DNA from: Bog-756 sp963725395 | GTDB lineage: Bacteria > Actinomycetota > Acidimicrobiia > Acidimicrobiales > RAAP-2 | Assembly: GCA_963725395.1 (NCBI GenBank) | Contig: CAVRYH010000007.1 | Span: forward strand, 102,548 to 166,547 | Direction of reading: 5' to 3' | DNA length: 64,000 nucleotides | Shown: positions 17,433 to 26,164 of the stretch, piece by piece | Layout of the letters: each line of letters opens with the position of its first letter | How positions within the stretch are numbered: the first letter of the stretch is position 1 | Notes under the pieces: generated by a model | The model's input: the letters and a program-made list of their open reading frames with translations, nothing else | Told to the model about the DNA's origin: nothing | Databases searched by the model: none | Position numbers and translations under genes: made by a program

Positions 17433-18956
17433 ATGAAGAAGAAGCGCTCCTTGTGGGTCAGTCTCCTGTCGGTGGTCGCCATCGCCGTCATCGCCCTGTC
17501 CGCCACGTTGGCGGCGGGCTGGTCCCCGAAGCTCGGCCTCGATCTCGACGGCGGTCTCGCCGTCGTCTACCAGACCGCCCGACCGGTCACCCAGGCCCAA
17601 CTCGACACCATCGTGACCATCCTGAATGACCGGGTGAATGCCGGGACCACCGGCGCCAGCGTCGCCAGCCAGGGCAAGAATCAGATCTCGGTGTCCATCC
17701 CCGGTGAGAAGAACACCCAACAGGTGCTGGCAACGTTGGGCAACACCGCCCAGCTCTTCTTCCGACCGGCGCTCTGCTACGCGCCGGCCCTGACCCTGGC
17801 CAAGGGGAAGGCCCCGACGACGGGGCCGTTGCCCAGCTGTGCTGCCACCTCGGCGCTGACCGAGGCCAACCTCCAGGTCACCCCCGACTCGAGCAGTGTG
17901 TCCGGCTACACCTACAACACCAACATCCCCCCGGACGGCCAGTTCGCCACCTACGCGTCGACTCCGTCGAGCAAAGACGCCAAGAACGACACCGTGCTCC
18001 TCCCCGCCTCGGCGGGCAATCAGGGCCCACCCCGCTATGTGGTGGGCCCGGCCGAGCTCACCGGTACGGCGGTCAAGTCGGCCAGTGCCCAGTTGGACAA
18101 CGGCCAGTGGGCGGTCGACCTCAACCTGACGGCGGCCGGGGCGACCAAGTGGAACACCTTCGCGCAGGCCCAGTTCCACGAGATCATCGCCATCGATCTC
18201 GACGGCCAGATCATCTCCGCCCCGATCACCCAACCCAGCCAGTCGAGCTTCACCTCGTTCGGCAACTCGGTGCAGATCTCGGGCAGCTTCACCGAGAACC
18301 AGGCGAAGACGCTCGCCACCCAGTTCACCTACGGCGCCCTGCCCGTCAAGCTCAACCGGTTGACCGTCGAGACCGTCTCCCCGTCGTTGGGCAAGTCGTC
18401 GCTCCAGGCCGGGCTCATCTCCGGGCTCGCCGGGTTGGCGCTGGTCCTGTTGTACATCATCTTCTACTACCGGCTGCTGGGCGTCGTGGTGGTCGCCGGA
18501 CTGGCCGTCACCGCGGCACTGCTGTGGTCCACGATCGCCTTCATGGGTGAGAGCCTCAACACCACCATCGACCTGGCCGGCATCATCGGGCTCATCGTCT
18601 CGATCGGGATCACCGTCGACTCCTACATCGTCTATTTCGAACGGTTGAAGGACGAGACCCGCAGCGGACGCACCGTGCGTACCAGTGTCGACCGGGGCTT
18701 CGCCAGCGCCTTCCGCACCGTGCTGGCCGCCGACGCGGTATCCCTCCTGGCCGCCGTCATCCTGTATCTCATCTCGGTCGGCGACGTGAAGGGCTTCGCC
18801 CTGTTCCTCGGGATCTCCACCGTGTTCGACATCTTCATCACCTACTTCTTCACCCGGCCCTTCGTCATCCTCTTGGGCCAGCGCCGGGGCAGTGAGGCGT
18901 CAACCACCATGAGCATGGCCAGCGGGCTCGGCGTGACCGGTGGGGTGGCTCCGTGA
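17433..18956 (+). CDS. secD: Protein translocase subunit SecD
   Basis: 507 residues. The N-terminal helix is followed by the family motif LGLDLDGGLAVVYQ, a large extracytoplasmic P1 domain (about 60-310, with a Gly/Ser/Thr/Pro-rich insertion near 125-190), and a C-terminal five-helix RND-like bundle containing LAGIIGLIVSIGITVDSYIVYFERLKDE. That last segment is the conserved D4 motif linked to proton coupling. It pairs with SecF. Starts 7 nt after the yajC stop, and its stop overlaps secF (GTGA). Confidence 0.96.
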   Translation: MKKKRSLWVSLLSVVAIAVIALSATLAAGWSPKLGLDLDGGLAVVYQTARPVTQAQLDTIVTILNDRVNAGTTGASVASQGKNQISVSIPGEKNTQQVLATLGNTAQLFFRPALCYAPALTLAKGKAPTTGPLPSCAATSALTEANLQVTPDSSSVSGYTYNTNIPPDGQFATYASTPSSKDAKNDTVLLPASAGNQGPPRYVVGPAELTGTAVKSASAQLDNGQWAVDLNLTAAGATKWNTFAQAQFHEIIAIDLDGQIISAPITQPSQSSFTSFGNSVQISGSFTENQAKTLATQFTYGALPVKLNRLTVETVSPSLGKSSLQAGLISGLAGLALVLLYIIFYYRLLGVVVVAGLAVTAALLWSTIAFMGESLNTTIDLAGIIGLIVSIGITVDSYIVYFERLKDETRSGRTVRTSVDRGFASAFRTVLAADAVSLLAAVILYLISVGDVKGFALFLGISTVFDIFITYFFTRPFVILLGQRRGSEASTTMSMASGLGVTGGVAP

Positions 18957-20395
18957 GCCCCCGCCGCCGAGGGGCCGACGGAGGCGAGGGCCCCGTGGAC
19001 GACGAGGCCGCCGAGGAACTCGAAGAGGCGTTCGAAGAAGAGCTCGAGTTCGCCGCCGAGGAAGGAGAGCGCGAGGCCCACGGCGAGAAGCGCCACAACG
19101 TTTTCGTGCGCCTGTACCGGGGCGAGACGTCCTTCGACTTCATCGGCCATCGGCGGTGGTGGTTCGGTGTCTCGGCGGCCATCATCCTGGTGGGGGTGAT
19201 CTCTCTCAGCACCCGGGGCCTCAACCTGGGAATCGACTTCAAGGGCGGTCAGTCCTGGCTGGTCTCCTCGAACACGCTCACCGTCGCCGAGGCCACGACG
19301 GCGGCCGAGTCGGCCGGGGTCTCCCAACCGACGGTGGTCCAGCTCACCGACCAGCTGAACCACACGAAGCAGATCCAGGTGACGGTGGACCTCAACTCCA
19401 AGCCGCCCGCCCAACGTGACGCCATCGAGAACAACGTCCAGGACGCGCTGGCCAAGGCGGCCCACACGACACCGAACAACGTGAACTTCGACGACGTGGG
19501 TCCGACCTGGGGCGGTCAGGTGACCTCCAAGGCCATCGAAGCCCTCATCGTCTTCTTCATCGCGGTCACGCTCTACATCTCTGTCCGGTTCGAGTTCAAG
19601 ATGGCGGTGGCGGCCATCGTGGCCGTGGTGCATGACATCCTGGTCACGGTGGGGATCTACTCGATCGCCGGCTTCCAGGTGACCCCCGACACGGTCATCG
19701 CCGTGTTGACCGTGCTCGGCTACTCCCTCTACGACACCGTGGTGGTGTTCGACCGAATACGCGACAACTCGAAGGGCCTCGGCGCGTCGGGCCGGATCAC
19801 CTACTCGGACATGGTGAACCTGTCGATGAACCAGACGCTGGCCAGATCGATCAACACCTCGTTGGTGGCGATCATCCCCGTGCTGTCGGTCCTGGTGGTC
19901 GGCTCGTTCATCCTGGGCGCCACCTCCCTGCAGGACTTCGGGCTGGCGCTGGTCATCGGGCTGAGCAGTGGTGCCTACTCGTCCATCTTCATCGCCTCGC
20001 CTCTCCTCGCCCTCATGAAGGAACGGGAGCCGCGCTACGTCACCATCCGCCAGCGCCTCGAGACGAGGGGGGAGCGGGCCGCCATCCTCACCCCGGCCGC
20101 CGCCGCCGCCATGGCCGGGGCGGGCGTGGGGACCGGCACGAGGGCGGCCGGACGGGCCCGCGCCCAGTCCACCGGCGTCATTCGGCCCGGTGCGGGATCC
20201 TCGGCCCGTCGGTCCCGGTCGGCCACCACCAAGACGACGGGGGCGAAGACGAGCGTCACCCCTGTGGATTCCAACGGCTCCTCCTCGACCGGGGGTGCCC
20301 GTGCGGCGACCGGCTCGACCCGCCCGGGCGGCAACCGGCCGCCGCCCCGGCCCCGCAAGGGCAAGGGCAAAGGGGGGAAGGGCAAGCGTCGCTGA
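18953..20395 (+). CDS. secF: Protein translocase subunit SecF with charged extensions
   Basis: 480 residues, long for SecF. An acidic N-terminal extension (about 1-50, Glu-rich) precedes the first helix and LNLGIDFKGGQSW. The C-terminal bundle contains VLGYSLYDTVVVFDRIRDN and a conserved S-x-NTSL segment. Residues from about 365 are a basic, Ala/Gly/Lys/Arg-rich tail ending in a KGKGKGGKGKRR-type run. The opposite charge of the YajC tail two genes upstream is notable. GTG start overlaps the secD stop. Confidence 0.95.
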   Translation: MSPRRRGADGGEGPVDDEAAEELEEAFEEELEFAAEEGEREAHGEKRHNVFVRLYRGETSFDFIGHRRWWFGVSAAIILVGVISLSTRGLNLGIDFKGGQSWLVSSNTLTVAEATTAAESAGVSQPTVVQLTDQLNHTKQIQVTVDLNSKPPAQRDAIENNVQDALAKAAHTTPNNVNFDDVGPTWGGQVTSKAIEALIVFFIAVTLYISVRFEFKMAVAAIVAVVHDILVTVGIYSIAGFQVTPDTVIAVLTVLGYSLYDTVVVFDRIRDNSKGLGASGRITYSDMVNLSMNQTLARSINTSLVAIIPVLSVLVVGSFILGATSLQDFGLALVIGLSSGAYSSIFIASPLLALMKEREPRYVTIRQRLETRGERAAILTPAAAAAMAGAGVGTGTRAAGRARAQSTGVIRPGAGSSARRSRSATTKTTGAKTSVTPVDSNGSSSTGGARAATGSTRPGGNRPPPRPRKGKGKGGKGKRR

Positions 20396-20411
20396 CCGGG
20401 AGCGCCCGGTC
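20394..20411 (+). terminator. Terminator hairpin overlapping the secF stop
   Basis: GACCGGG-AGCG-CCCGGTC: 7-bp perfect stem with a 4-nt loop. The first arm begins inside the TGA of secF. No U-tract. Confidence 0.55.
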
Positions 20412-20425
20412 CCTTGGTCAGCCGG

Positions 20426-20442
20426 GCATACCGAACGTATGC
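20426..20442. promoter_or_regulatory. Inverted repeat upstream of relA
   Basis: GCATAC-CGAAC-GTATGC, a perfect 6-bp dyad with 5-nt centre, about 105 bp upstream of the relA promoter. It is unusually AT-containing for the locus. Operator-like; regulator unknown. Confidence 0.4.
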
Positions 20443-20520
20443 AATGCCGGAAAACCGGTCCCGGCCAGGAGCCCCACCGAACCCGGCCGGTGCCGGTCCG
20501 GGAGTGGCCCGGGGCGCAAG

Positions 20521-20552
20521 GGTACCGGTGACAGGCCGGTGACAGGTACCGT
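20521..20552 (+). promoter_or_regulatory. relA promoter with 11-bp tandem repeat
   Basis: -10 TACCGT at 20547-20552 is followed by 6 nt and the ATG, so relA is predicted leaderless. The whole -35 to -10 interval is two exact copies of CCGGTGACAGG (20525-20535 and 20536-20546), bracketed by GGTA and TACC. Two adjacent sites on one helix face (11 bp apart) look like a dimeric protein-binding site. Confidence 0.5.
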
Positions 20553-20558
20553 GTAAGG

Positions 20559-23042
20559 ATGGCTCTGGCCACACCAGTCCCCGCCGATGGGACCACGAAG
20601 GGGACCGCCGATCGCACCGGTGCTCCCTTGTCGTCCACCGATCCGGCCACCCTGCTGGCCCCGGTGGTCGACGCCTTCCTCCGACGGCACCCCGGGGACG
20701 ACACCTCGCTCATCATGAGGGCGGCCGAGACGGCCACGGTGGCCCATGCCGGGCAGTTGCGGCGGTCGGGCGAGCCCTACATCACCCACCCCATCGCCGT
20801 GGCCGGGATCGTCGCCGAACTGGGCCTGGACGCCCAGACGGTGGCTGCGGCGTTGCTGCACGACGCCGTGGAGGACACGGGCGTGACCACCGAGATGATC
20901 GACCGGGACTTCGGCCCGGCGGTGGCCCTGATCGTGGACGGCGTGACCAAGCTCGACCGGCTGCAGTTCGACTCGAAGGAGGCCCAGCAGGCGGCCACCG
21001 TGCGCAAGATGCTCGTGGCCATGGCTAACGACTGGCGGGTCCTCATCATCAAGCTGGCCGACCGCCTGCACAACATGCGGACCCTCTCGGTCATGCCCGA
21101 GTGGAAGCAGCGGCGGACCGCCCAGGAGACCTTGGACATCTACGCGCCGTTGGCCCACCGCCTGGGCATCCAGGAGGTCAAATGGCAGCTGGAAGACCTG
21201 GCGTTCGCCACCCTCCACCCCAAGCGCTACGCGGAGATCGAGCAGATGGTGGCCAGCCGGGCCCCGCTCCGTGACGAGTTCCTCGCCCGCGTGCTGGTGG
21301 CGGTGCGGGAGCGTCTGGCCGCCTCCGGGGTGAGTGCCGAGGTCACGGGGCGTCCGAAGCACCTGTGGAGCATCTACGAGAAGATGGTGGTGCGGGGCAA
21401 GGAGTTCGACGACCTCTACGACCTGGTGGGCATCCGGGTCATCGTGGAATCCGAACGTGACTGTTGGGCCGCGCTCGGGTCGATCCACGCCATCTGGCCA
21501 CCTGTGCAGGGCCGGTTCAAGGACTACATCAACTCGCCCAAGTTCAACCTCTACCAGTCGCTGCACACCACGGTCATCGGCCTCGACGGCAAGCCCATCG
21601 AGGTGCAGGTGCGCACCCACGAGATGCACCGGCGGGCCGAGTACGGCATCGCCGCCCACTGGGGCTACAAGGTCAACCCGACCCGGACCGAGCGGCCCGG
21701 GGGACCGTCCGCCAGACCGGCCAAGGACGCCCCGGGCGCCACGGCGGTCAAGTCCCGGCCGGACAAGGCCGGCGACAAAACGGGGGCCAAGGGCTCGCCC
21801 AAGGCGGCCACCAAGCGGGCCTCGTCGATCACCGCCGCCCAACGGGCCGAGATGGCCGAGCGGGACCGGCGGGCCGAGCTGCTGGCACTGGCCAAGGAGA
21901 CCTCCTCGACCACCGCCGAGGTCGAGTGGATGCAGCGCATCGTCGACTTCCAGAACGAGACGACCGACCCCATCGAGTTCCTCGAGGCGCTGAAGCTCGA
22001 TCTCGAAGAGGACGAGGTCTACATCTTCACCCCGAAGGGCAAGGTGATCGCCCTGGCGGCCAACGCCACCCCGGTCGACTTCGCCTACGCCATCCACACC
22101 GAGGTGGGTCACCGGTGCATCGGGGCCAAGGTGAACGGTCGTCTGGTCCCGTTGGACACCCGACTCAACTCGGCCGACACGGTGGAGATCTTCACGTCCA
22201 AGGCCCCGACGGCCGGACCCTCCCGCGACTGGCTGGGGATGGTGGCCTCGTCGAGGGCCCGCACGAAGATCCGCCAGTGGTTCTCCCGGGAACGGCGCGA
22301 GGACGCCATCGAGCTCGGTCGCGAGGAGCTGGTGAAAGAGCTGCGCCGGGAAGGGCTCCCCGTCCAGAAGTTGGCGAACGAACGGGCGCTGGCCGAGCTG
22401 ACCGAGAAGATGAACTACGCCGACGTCGACGCCCTCTACGCCGCCATCGGCGACAACCGGGTATCGGCTCGGGCCGTGGCCCAGCGGTTCCTTCGGGACC
22501 TGCGGGGTGGCGGTTACGAGGAGCAGCTGCCGGTCACGGCCCGCCAACAGCCGACGGCGGCGAGGCCGGGGCGGGGCTCGGCCGTCGGAGTGTACGTCGA
22601 GGGACTCGACGACCTGATGGTCCGGCTCTCGCGTTGCTGCACGCCAGTGCCCGGAGACGAGATCGTCGGCTTTGTGACCCGCGGCCGTGGGGTGTCGGTG
22701 CACCGGGCGGACTGCGCCAACGCCGCATCGCTGGCCAGCCGCTCCCGGGAACGCCTGATCGAGGTGGAGTGGGACCACCGCTCCTCGGGGGTGTTCGTGG
22801 CCACCATCGAGGTCGTCGCCATCGACCGCTCCCGCCTGCTCGCCGATGTGACCAAGGTTTTCTCCGAGCACCACCTGAACATCGTGAGCGCCAACACCCA
22901 GACCGACCCCGACCGCATCAGCCGCATGCGCTTCGACGTCGAGCTGGCCGATCCTGGCCATCTCGAGTCGGTGCTCAATCTCATCCGGCACCTCGATGCG
23001 GTCTACGACGTCTACCGCATCCTCCCGGGCAAGAAGGGCTGA
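20559..23042 (+). CDS. relA: Bifunctional (p)ppGpp synthetase/hydrolase RelA/SpoT (Rel)
   Basis: 827 residues. Order: HD hydrolase (about 50-200, with LLHDAVEDT), synthetase (about 240-370, with GRPKHLWSIYEKM, YDLVGIRVIV and YQSLHTTVIG), a Lys/Ala/Thr-rich linker insert (about 380-425), TGS (EDEVYIFTPKGKVIALAANATPVDFAYAIHTEVGHRCIGAKVNGR region), a zinc-finger/helical segment (RLSRCCTPVPGDEIVGF) and a C-terminal ACT domain. Intact HD and synthetase motifs predict both activities, as in other actinobacterial Rel proteins. It makes and degrades the stringent alarmone. Secretion genes lie upstream and hisS downstream, as in mycobacteria. Confidence 0.96.
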   Translation: MALATPVPADGTTKGTADRTGAPLSSTDPATLLAPVVDAFLRRHPGDDTSLIMRAAETATVAHAGQLRRSGEPYITHPIAVAGIVAELGLDAQTVAAALLHDAVEDTGVTTEMIDRDFGPAVALIVDGVTKLDRLQFDSKEAQQAATVRKMLVAMANDWRVLIIKLADRLHNMRTLSVMPEWKQRRTAQETLDIYAPLAHRLGIQEVKWQLEDLAFATLHPKRYAEIEQMVASRAPLRDEFLARVLVAVRERLAASGVSAEVTGRPKHLWSIYEKMVVRGKEFDDLYDLVGIRVIVESERDCWAALGSIHAIWPPVQGRFKDYINSPKFNLYQSLHTTVIGLDGKPIEVQVRTHEMHRRAEYGIAAHWGYKVNPTRTERPGGPSARPAKDAPGATAVKSRPDKAGDKTGAKGSPKAATKRASSITAAQRAEMAERDRRAELLALAKETSSTTAEVEWMQRIVDFQNETTDPIEFLEALKLDLEEDEVYIFTPKGKVIALAANATPVDFAYAIHTEVGHRCIGAKVNGRLVPLDTRLNSADTVEIFTSKAPTAGPSRDWLGMVASSRARTKIRQWFSRERREDAIELGREELVKELRREGLPVQKLANERALAELTEKMNYADVDALYAAIGDNRVSARAVAQRFLRDLRGGGYEEQLPVTARQQPTAARPGRGSAVGVYVEGLDDLMVRLSRCCTPVPGDEIVGFVTRGRGVSVHRADCANAASLASRSRERLIEVEWDHRSSGVFVATIEVVAIDRSRLLADVTKVFSEHHLNIVSANTQTDPDRISRMRFDVELADPGHLESVLNLIRHLDAVYDVYRILPGKKG

Positions 23043-23048
23043 GGGTCT

Positions 23049-24320
23049 ATGACCGACGACGCGGTGGCGGCGCGCGCCCCGAGCGGGACCCATGACGTGC
23101 TGTGGCCGGAGTCGACGCGGTGGGAGGCACTGCTTGTCGCCTTCGCCGACCAGGTGGAGCGGGCCGGGTACGGCCTGGCCCACACGCCGATCTTCGAGGA
23201 CGTGAAGGTCTTCCGCCGGGGCATCGGCGAGGGCAGTGACGTGGTGGGCAAGGAGATGTACGAGTTCGAGGACCGGGGCGGCCGGACCCTCGCCCTCCGA
23301 CCTGAGGGGACGGCGCCGTTGGTGCGTGCCTATGTCCAGCACCGCCCTCCGCTCCCGTGGAAGGCCTGGTACGCCACGCCCGCCTTCCGGTACGAACGAC
23401 CGCAGGCCGGCCGGTACCGACAGCACCACCAGCTGGGCATCGAGGCGTTGGGGCCCGAGGACCCCGACCTCGACGCCGAGGTGGTCTGGCTGGCCGACTC
23501 GTTCTTCCGGTCGCTCGGCCTGGCCACGTTCGAGCTCCGGATCAACTCGATGGGAGACGCGGTGTGCCGCCCCGCCTACCTCGAGACGCTGCGGACCTAC
23601 CTCGACGAGCGGCAGGACCAGCTCTGCCCCGAGCACCGTGAGCGACTCGACGCCAATCCGCTCCGGGCGCTCGACTGCAAGCGGGCCGAGTGCCGGGAGG
23701 CGACGGCCTCGGCACCGCGCCTGGTCGACCATCTGTGCGAGCCGTGCCGGCTGCACTTCGAGCGGGTCCAGGCCGACCTGGGCGCCCTCGGGGTGCCCTT
23801 CGGCCTCGACCACCGGCTGGTCCGGGGATTCGACTACTACACCCGGACGACCTTCGAGTTCTCCTCCAGCGCCCTCGAGTCGGCGCAGAACGGCATCGGG
23901 GGCGGCGGTCGCTACGACGGACTGGTCGAGATGCTCGGCGGGCCGCCGACGCCGGGCATCGGGTTCGGCATCGGGATCGAACGGCTCCTGCTGGCGTGTG
24001 ACGCCGAAGGGGTGTTCCCGGTGGCCCCCGAAGGGCTCAGCGCGTTCGTGGTCGACGTGACCGGGGGTGAGGCGGCGCGGGACATCACCGCCTCGCTGCG
24101 CCGAGCGGGGATGCGGGCCGACCGGGCCTTCGACGGTCGATCGATGAAGTCACAGCTGAAGGCGGCGGACCGTTCCGGCGCGTCCCTGGCCGTCATCATC
24201 GGTCCCGACGAGCTCGCGGACGGGACCGTCTCGCTCCGACCGCTCCGGGGCGAGGGGGGTCAGTGGACGGTCCCGTCGGCCGAGGTGGTCGATGCGGTCC
24301 GTCAGGCCACCCGTCGATGA
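23049..24320 (+). CDS. hisS: Histidyl-tRNA synthetase
   Basis: 423 residues, normal length. Class II core: RGTHDVLWPE-type N-terminus (SGTHDVLWPE here), motif 2 FRYERPQAGRYRQHHQLGIE, HisRS signature LVRGFDYYTRTTFEF, GGGGRYDGLVEMLGG, and motif 3 GIGFGIGIERLLLA. The C-terminal anticodon-binding domain is about 330-423. ATG starts 6 nt after the relA stop with GAGGG upstream, so it is probably co-transcribed with relA. Confidence 0.96.
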   Translation: MTDDAVAARAPSGTHDVLWPESTRWEALLVAFADQVERAGYGLAHTPIFEDVKVFRRGIGEGSDVVGKEMYEFEDRGGRTLALRPEGTAPLVRAYVQHRPPLPWKAWYATPAFRYERPQAGRYRQHHQLGIEALGPEDPDLDAEVVWLADSFFRSLGLATFELRINSMGDAVCRPAYLETLRTYLDERQDQLCPEHRERLDANPLRALDCKRAECREATASAPRLVDHLCEPCRLHFERVQADLGALGVPFGLDHRLVRGFDYYTRTTFEFSSSALESAQNGIGGGGRYDGLVEMLGGPPTPGIGFGIGIERLLLACDAEGVFPVAPEGLSAFVVDVTGGEAARDITASLRRAGMRADRAFDGRSMKSQLKAADRSGASLAVIIGPDELADGTVSLRPLRGEGGQWTVPSAEVVDAVRQATRR

Positions 24321-24337
24321 GCCTCCGCCCCTCCCCC

Positions 24338-24343
24338 TACGCT
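24338..24343 (+). promoter_or_regulatory. Candidate -10 (TACGCT) for aspS
   Basis: Lies 80 nt upstream of the chosen aspS ATG, after the hisS stop. A short leader with Shine-Dalgarno-like AAAGG (24376-24380) and GGAAG (24411-24415) would follow. Confidence 0.4.
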
Positions 24344-24423
24344 GTGCATGGTCCCGGATCCGGGCCCCCCACCCGAAAGGCCTCCCCGTGACAGCACGAC
24401 CGACCCCGACGGAAGCCACGGCA

Positions 24424-26154
24424 ATGCGCACCCGGTTGTGCGGCACCCTGCGCACCGACGACATCGGCTCGACGGTCACGGTGTGCGGCTGGGTGGCCAA
24501 GCGACGGGAGCACGGCGAGCACCTGGCATTCCTCGATGTGCGGGACCACACCGGCATCATCCAGTGTGTCGTGCCCGGGACGGTGGACGTCCGCAGCGAG
24601 TACGTCGTCGCCGTCGAAGGGGTGGTGCGGGCCCGTCCCGAGGGTACGTCGAACCCGGAACTGCCCACCGGTGACGTCGAACTGGGCGACTGCGTGGTGA
24701 CGCTGCTCAATGCCGCCGAACCACCACCGTTCGCCGTCGACGACCGGGTCGACGTGGACGAGGTGATCAGGCTGCGGCACCGCTACGTCGACCTGAGGCG
24801 CCCCCGCATGCAGTCGAACCTCAGGTTGCGGGCAACCGTCAACGGGGCGCTCCGGGCGGCCATGGACCGGCAAGGGTTCGTCGAGGTCGAGACCCCGCTG
24901 CTGTGGGCGCCGACACCCGAGGGGGCCCGTGAGTTCACCGTCCCGAGCCGCCTCACGCCCGGTTCGTGCTACGTCCTGCCCCAGAGTCCGCAGCTGGCCA
25001 AGCAGTTGCTGATGGTGGCCGGGGTCGACCGGTACTACCAGATCGCCCGGTGCCTGCGGGACGAGGACCTTCGGGCCGACCGCCAGTTCGAGTTCTCCCA
25101 GCTGGACGTGGAGGCGTCGTTCGTCTCCCCGGAGGACGTGCTCGCCTTCGTCTCCGAAGCGGTACTCGACGCCGCCGAGGTGGTCACCGGGGAACGGCCC
25201 GACGACATCCCGCGGATGACCTGGGCCGAGGCCATCGACCGTTACGGCACCGACAAGCCGGACCTCCGGTTCGGCATGGAGCTCGTCGATCTCTCTGCGG
25301 TGTTCGATGGCACCGAGGTCAAGGCGTTCGCCGCGCCGTGCGTGAAGGCGATCGTCCTTCCCGGCGGGGCCACGCTCACCCGGTCGAGGCTCGACGCCCT
25401 CACCGACCGGGCCAAACAGCTGGGGGCCAAGGGCCTCGCCTGGTTCAGGGTGGTCGACGTGGACGACGGCCCCGTCTCGCTCGACTCACCGCTCGACCGG
25501 TTCCTGTCCGACGCGGAGCGAGAGGGCCTCCTCCAGGTCACCGGCGCGGCCGCCGGTGACCTCGTGCTGGTGGTGGCCGACCAGCACCGGTTGGCGTGCA
25601 CCGTTCTCGGCCAGCTTCGCGTCCAGCTCGGCGGACGCCCGGTCAGCGAGGGCCCGTTCCGTTACCTGTGGGTGGTGGATTTCCCGATGTTCGACGGCGT
25701 GGACGATGCCGGCCACCCCGTGGCCGCGCACCACCCCTTCACCATGCCGCACCCCGACGACATCGACCGACTCGAGTCCGACCCGGCCTCGGTGCGCTCC
25801 CAGGCCTACGACCTCGTGCTCAACGGGTGGGAGCTCGGTTCGGGGAGTGTGAGGATCCACCGAGACGACATCCAGAGCCGGGTGTTCGCCGCGCTCGGCG
25901 TCGATGAGGAGGAGGCGGAGTCCCGCTTCGGCTTCCTGCTCGGCGCCTTCCGGTACGGAGCGCCGCCCCACGCCGGGTTCGCCGTGGGGATCGACCGGTT
26001 GGTGGCTATCTTCGCCGGGGAGGACAGCATCCGCGAGGTCATCGCCTTCCCGAAGACCCAGTCGGGATGGGACCCGATGACCGGGGCCCCTGCGCCGGTA
26101 CCGACCGGTGTGCTCGCCGATCTCGGGCTCAGGGCCCTGCCCCCGAAGGACTGA
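24424..26154 (+). CDS. aspS: Aspartyl-tRNA synthetase, non-discriminating signature
   Basis: 576 residues. OB-fold anticodon domain (about 1-110), class II core with EVETPLLWAPTPEGAREF and LPQSPQLAKQLLM, an inserted GAD domain (about 290-400), and motif 3 GFAVGIDRLVAIFAG. The anticodon loop region reads RREHGE, with His where discriminating enzymes have Leu, and RPEGTSN, with Gly where they often have Lys. Both are features of enzymes that also charge tRNA-Asn. Start at ATG 24424 matches the family N-terminus and has GGAAG upstream; GTG 24388, after AAAGG, would add 12 residues. Confidence 0.94.
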   Translation: MRTRLCGTLRTDDIGSTVTVCGWVAKRREHGEHLAFLDVRDHTGIIQCVVPGTVDVRSEYVVAVEGVVRARPEGTSNPELPTGDVELGDCVVTLLNAAEPPPFAVDDRVDVDEVIRLRHRYVDLRRPRMQSNLRLRATVNGALRAAMDRQGFVEVETPLLWAPTPEGAREFTVPSRLTPGSCYVLPQSPQLAKQLLMVAGVDRYYQIARCLRDEDLRADRQFEFSQLDVEASFVSPEDVLAFVSEAVLDAAEVVTGERPDDIPRMTWAEAIDRYGTDKPDLRFGMELVDLSAVFDGTEVKAFAAPCVKAIVLPGGATLTRSRLDALTDRAKQLGAKGLAWFRVVDVDDGPVSLDSPLDRFLSDAEREGLLQVTGAAAGDLVLVVADQHRLACTVLGQLRVQLGGRPVSEGPFRYLWVVDFPMFDGVDDAGHPVAAHHPFTMPHPDDIDRLESDPASVRSQAYDLVLNGWELGSGSVRIHRDDIQSRVFAALGVDEEEAESRFGFLLGAFRYGAPPHAGFAVGIDRLVAIFAGEDSIREVIAFPKTQSGWDPMTGAPAPVPTGVLADLGLRALPPKD

Positions 26155-26164
26155 CCGGCCCACG

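Noticed and set aside
24348..24674. ATG 24348 closely following the -10 TACGCT, opening a 108-codon frame
   Set aside because: The frame is out of register with aspS and has no recognisable sequence. The N4 spacing is also outside the 6-9 nt seen elsewhere.
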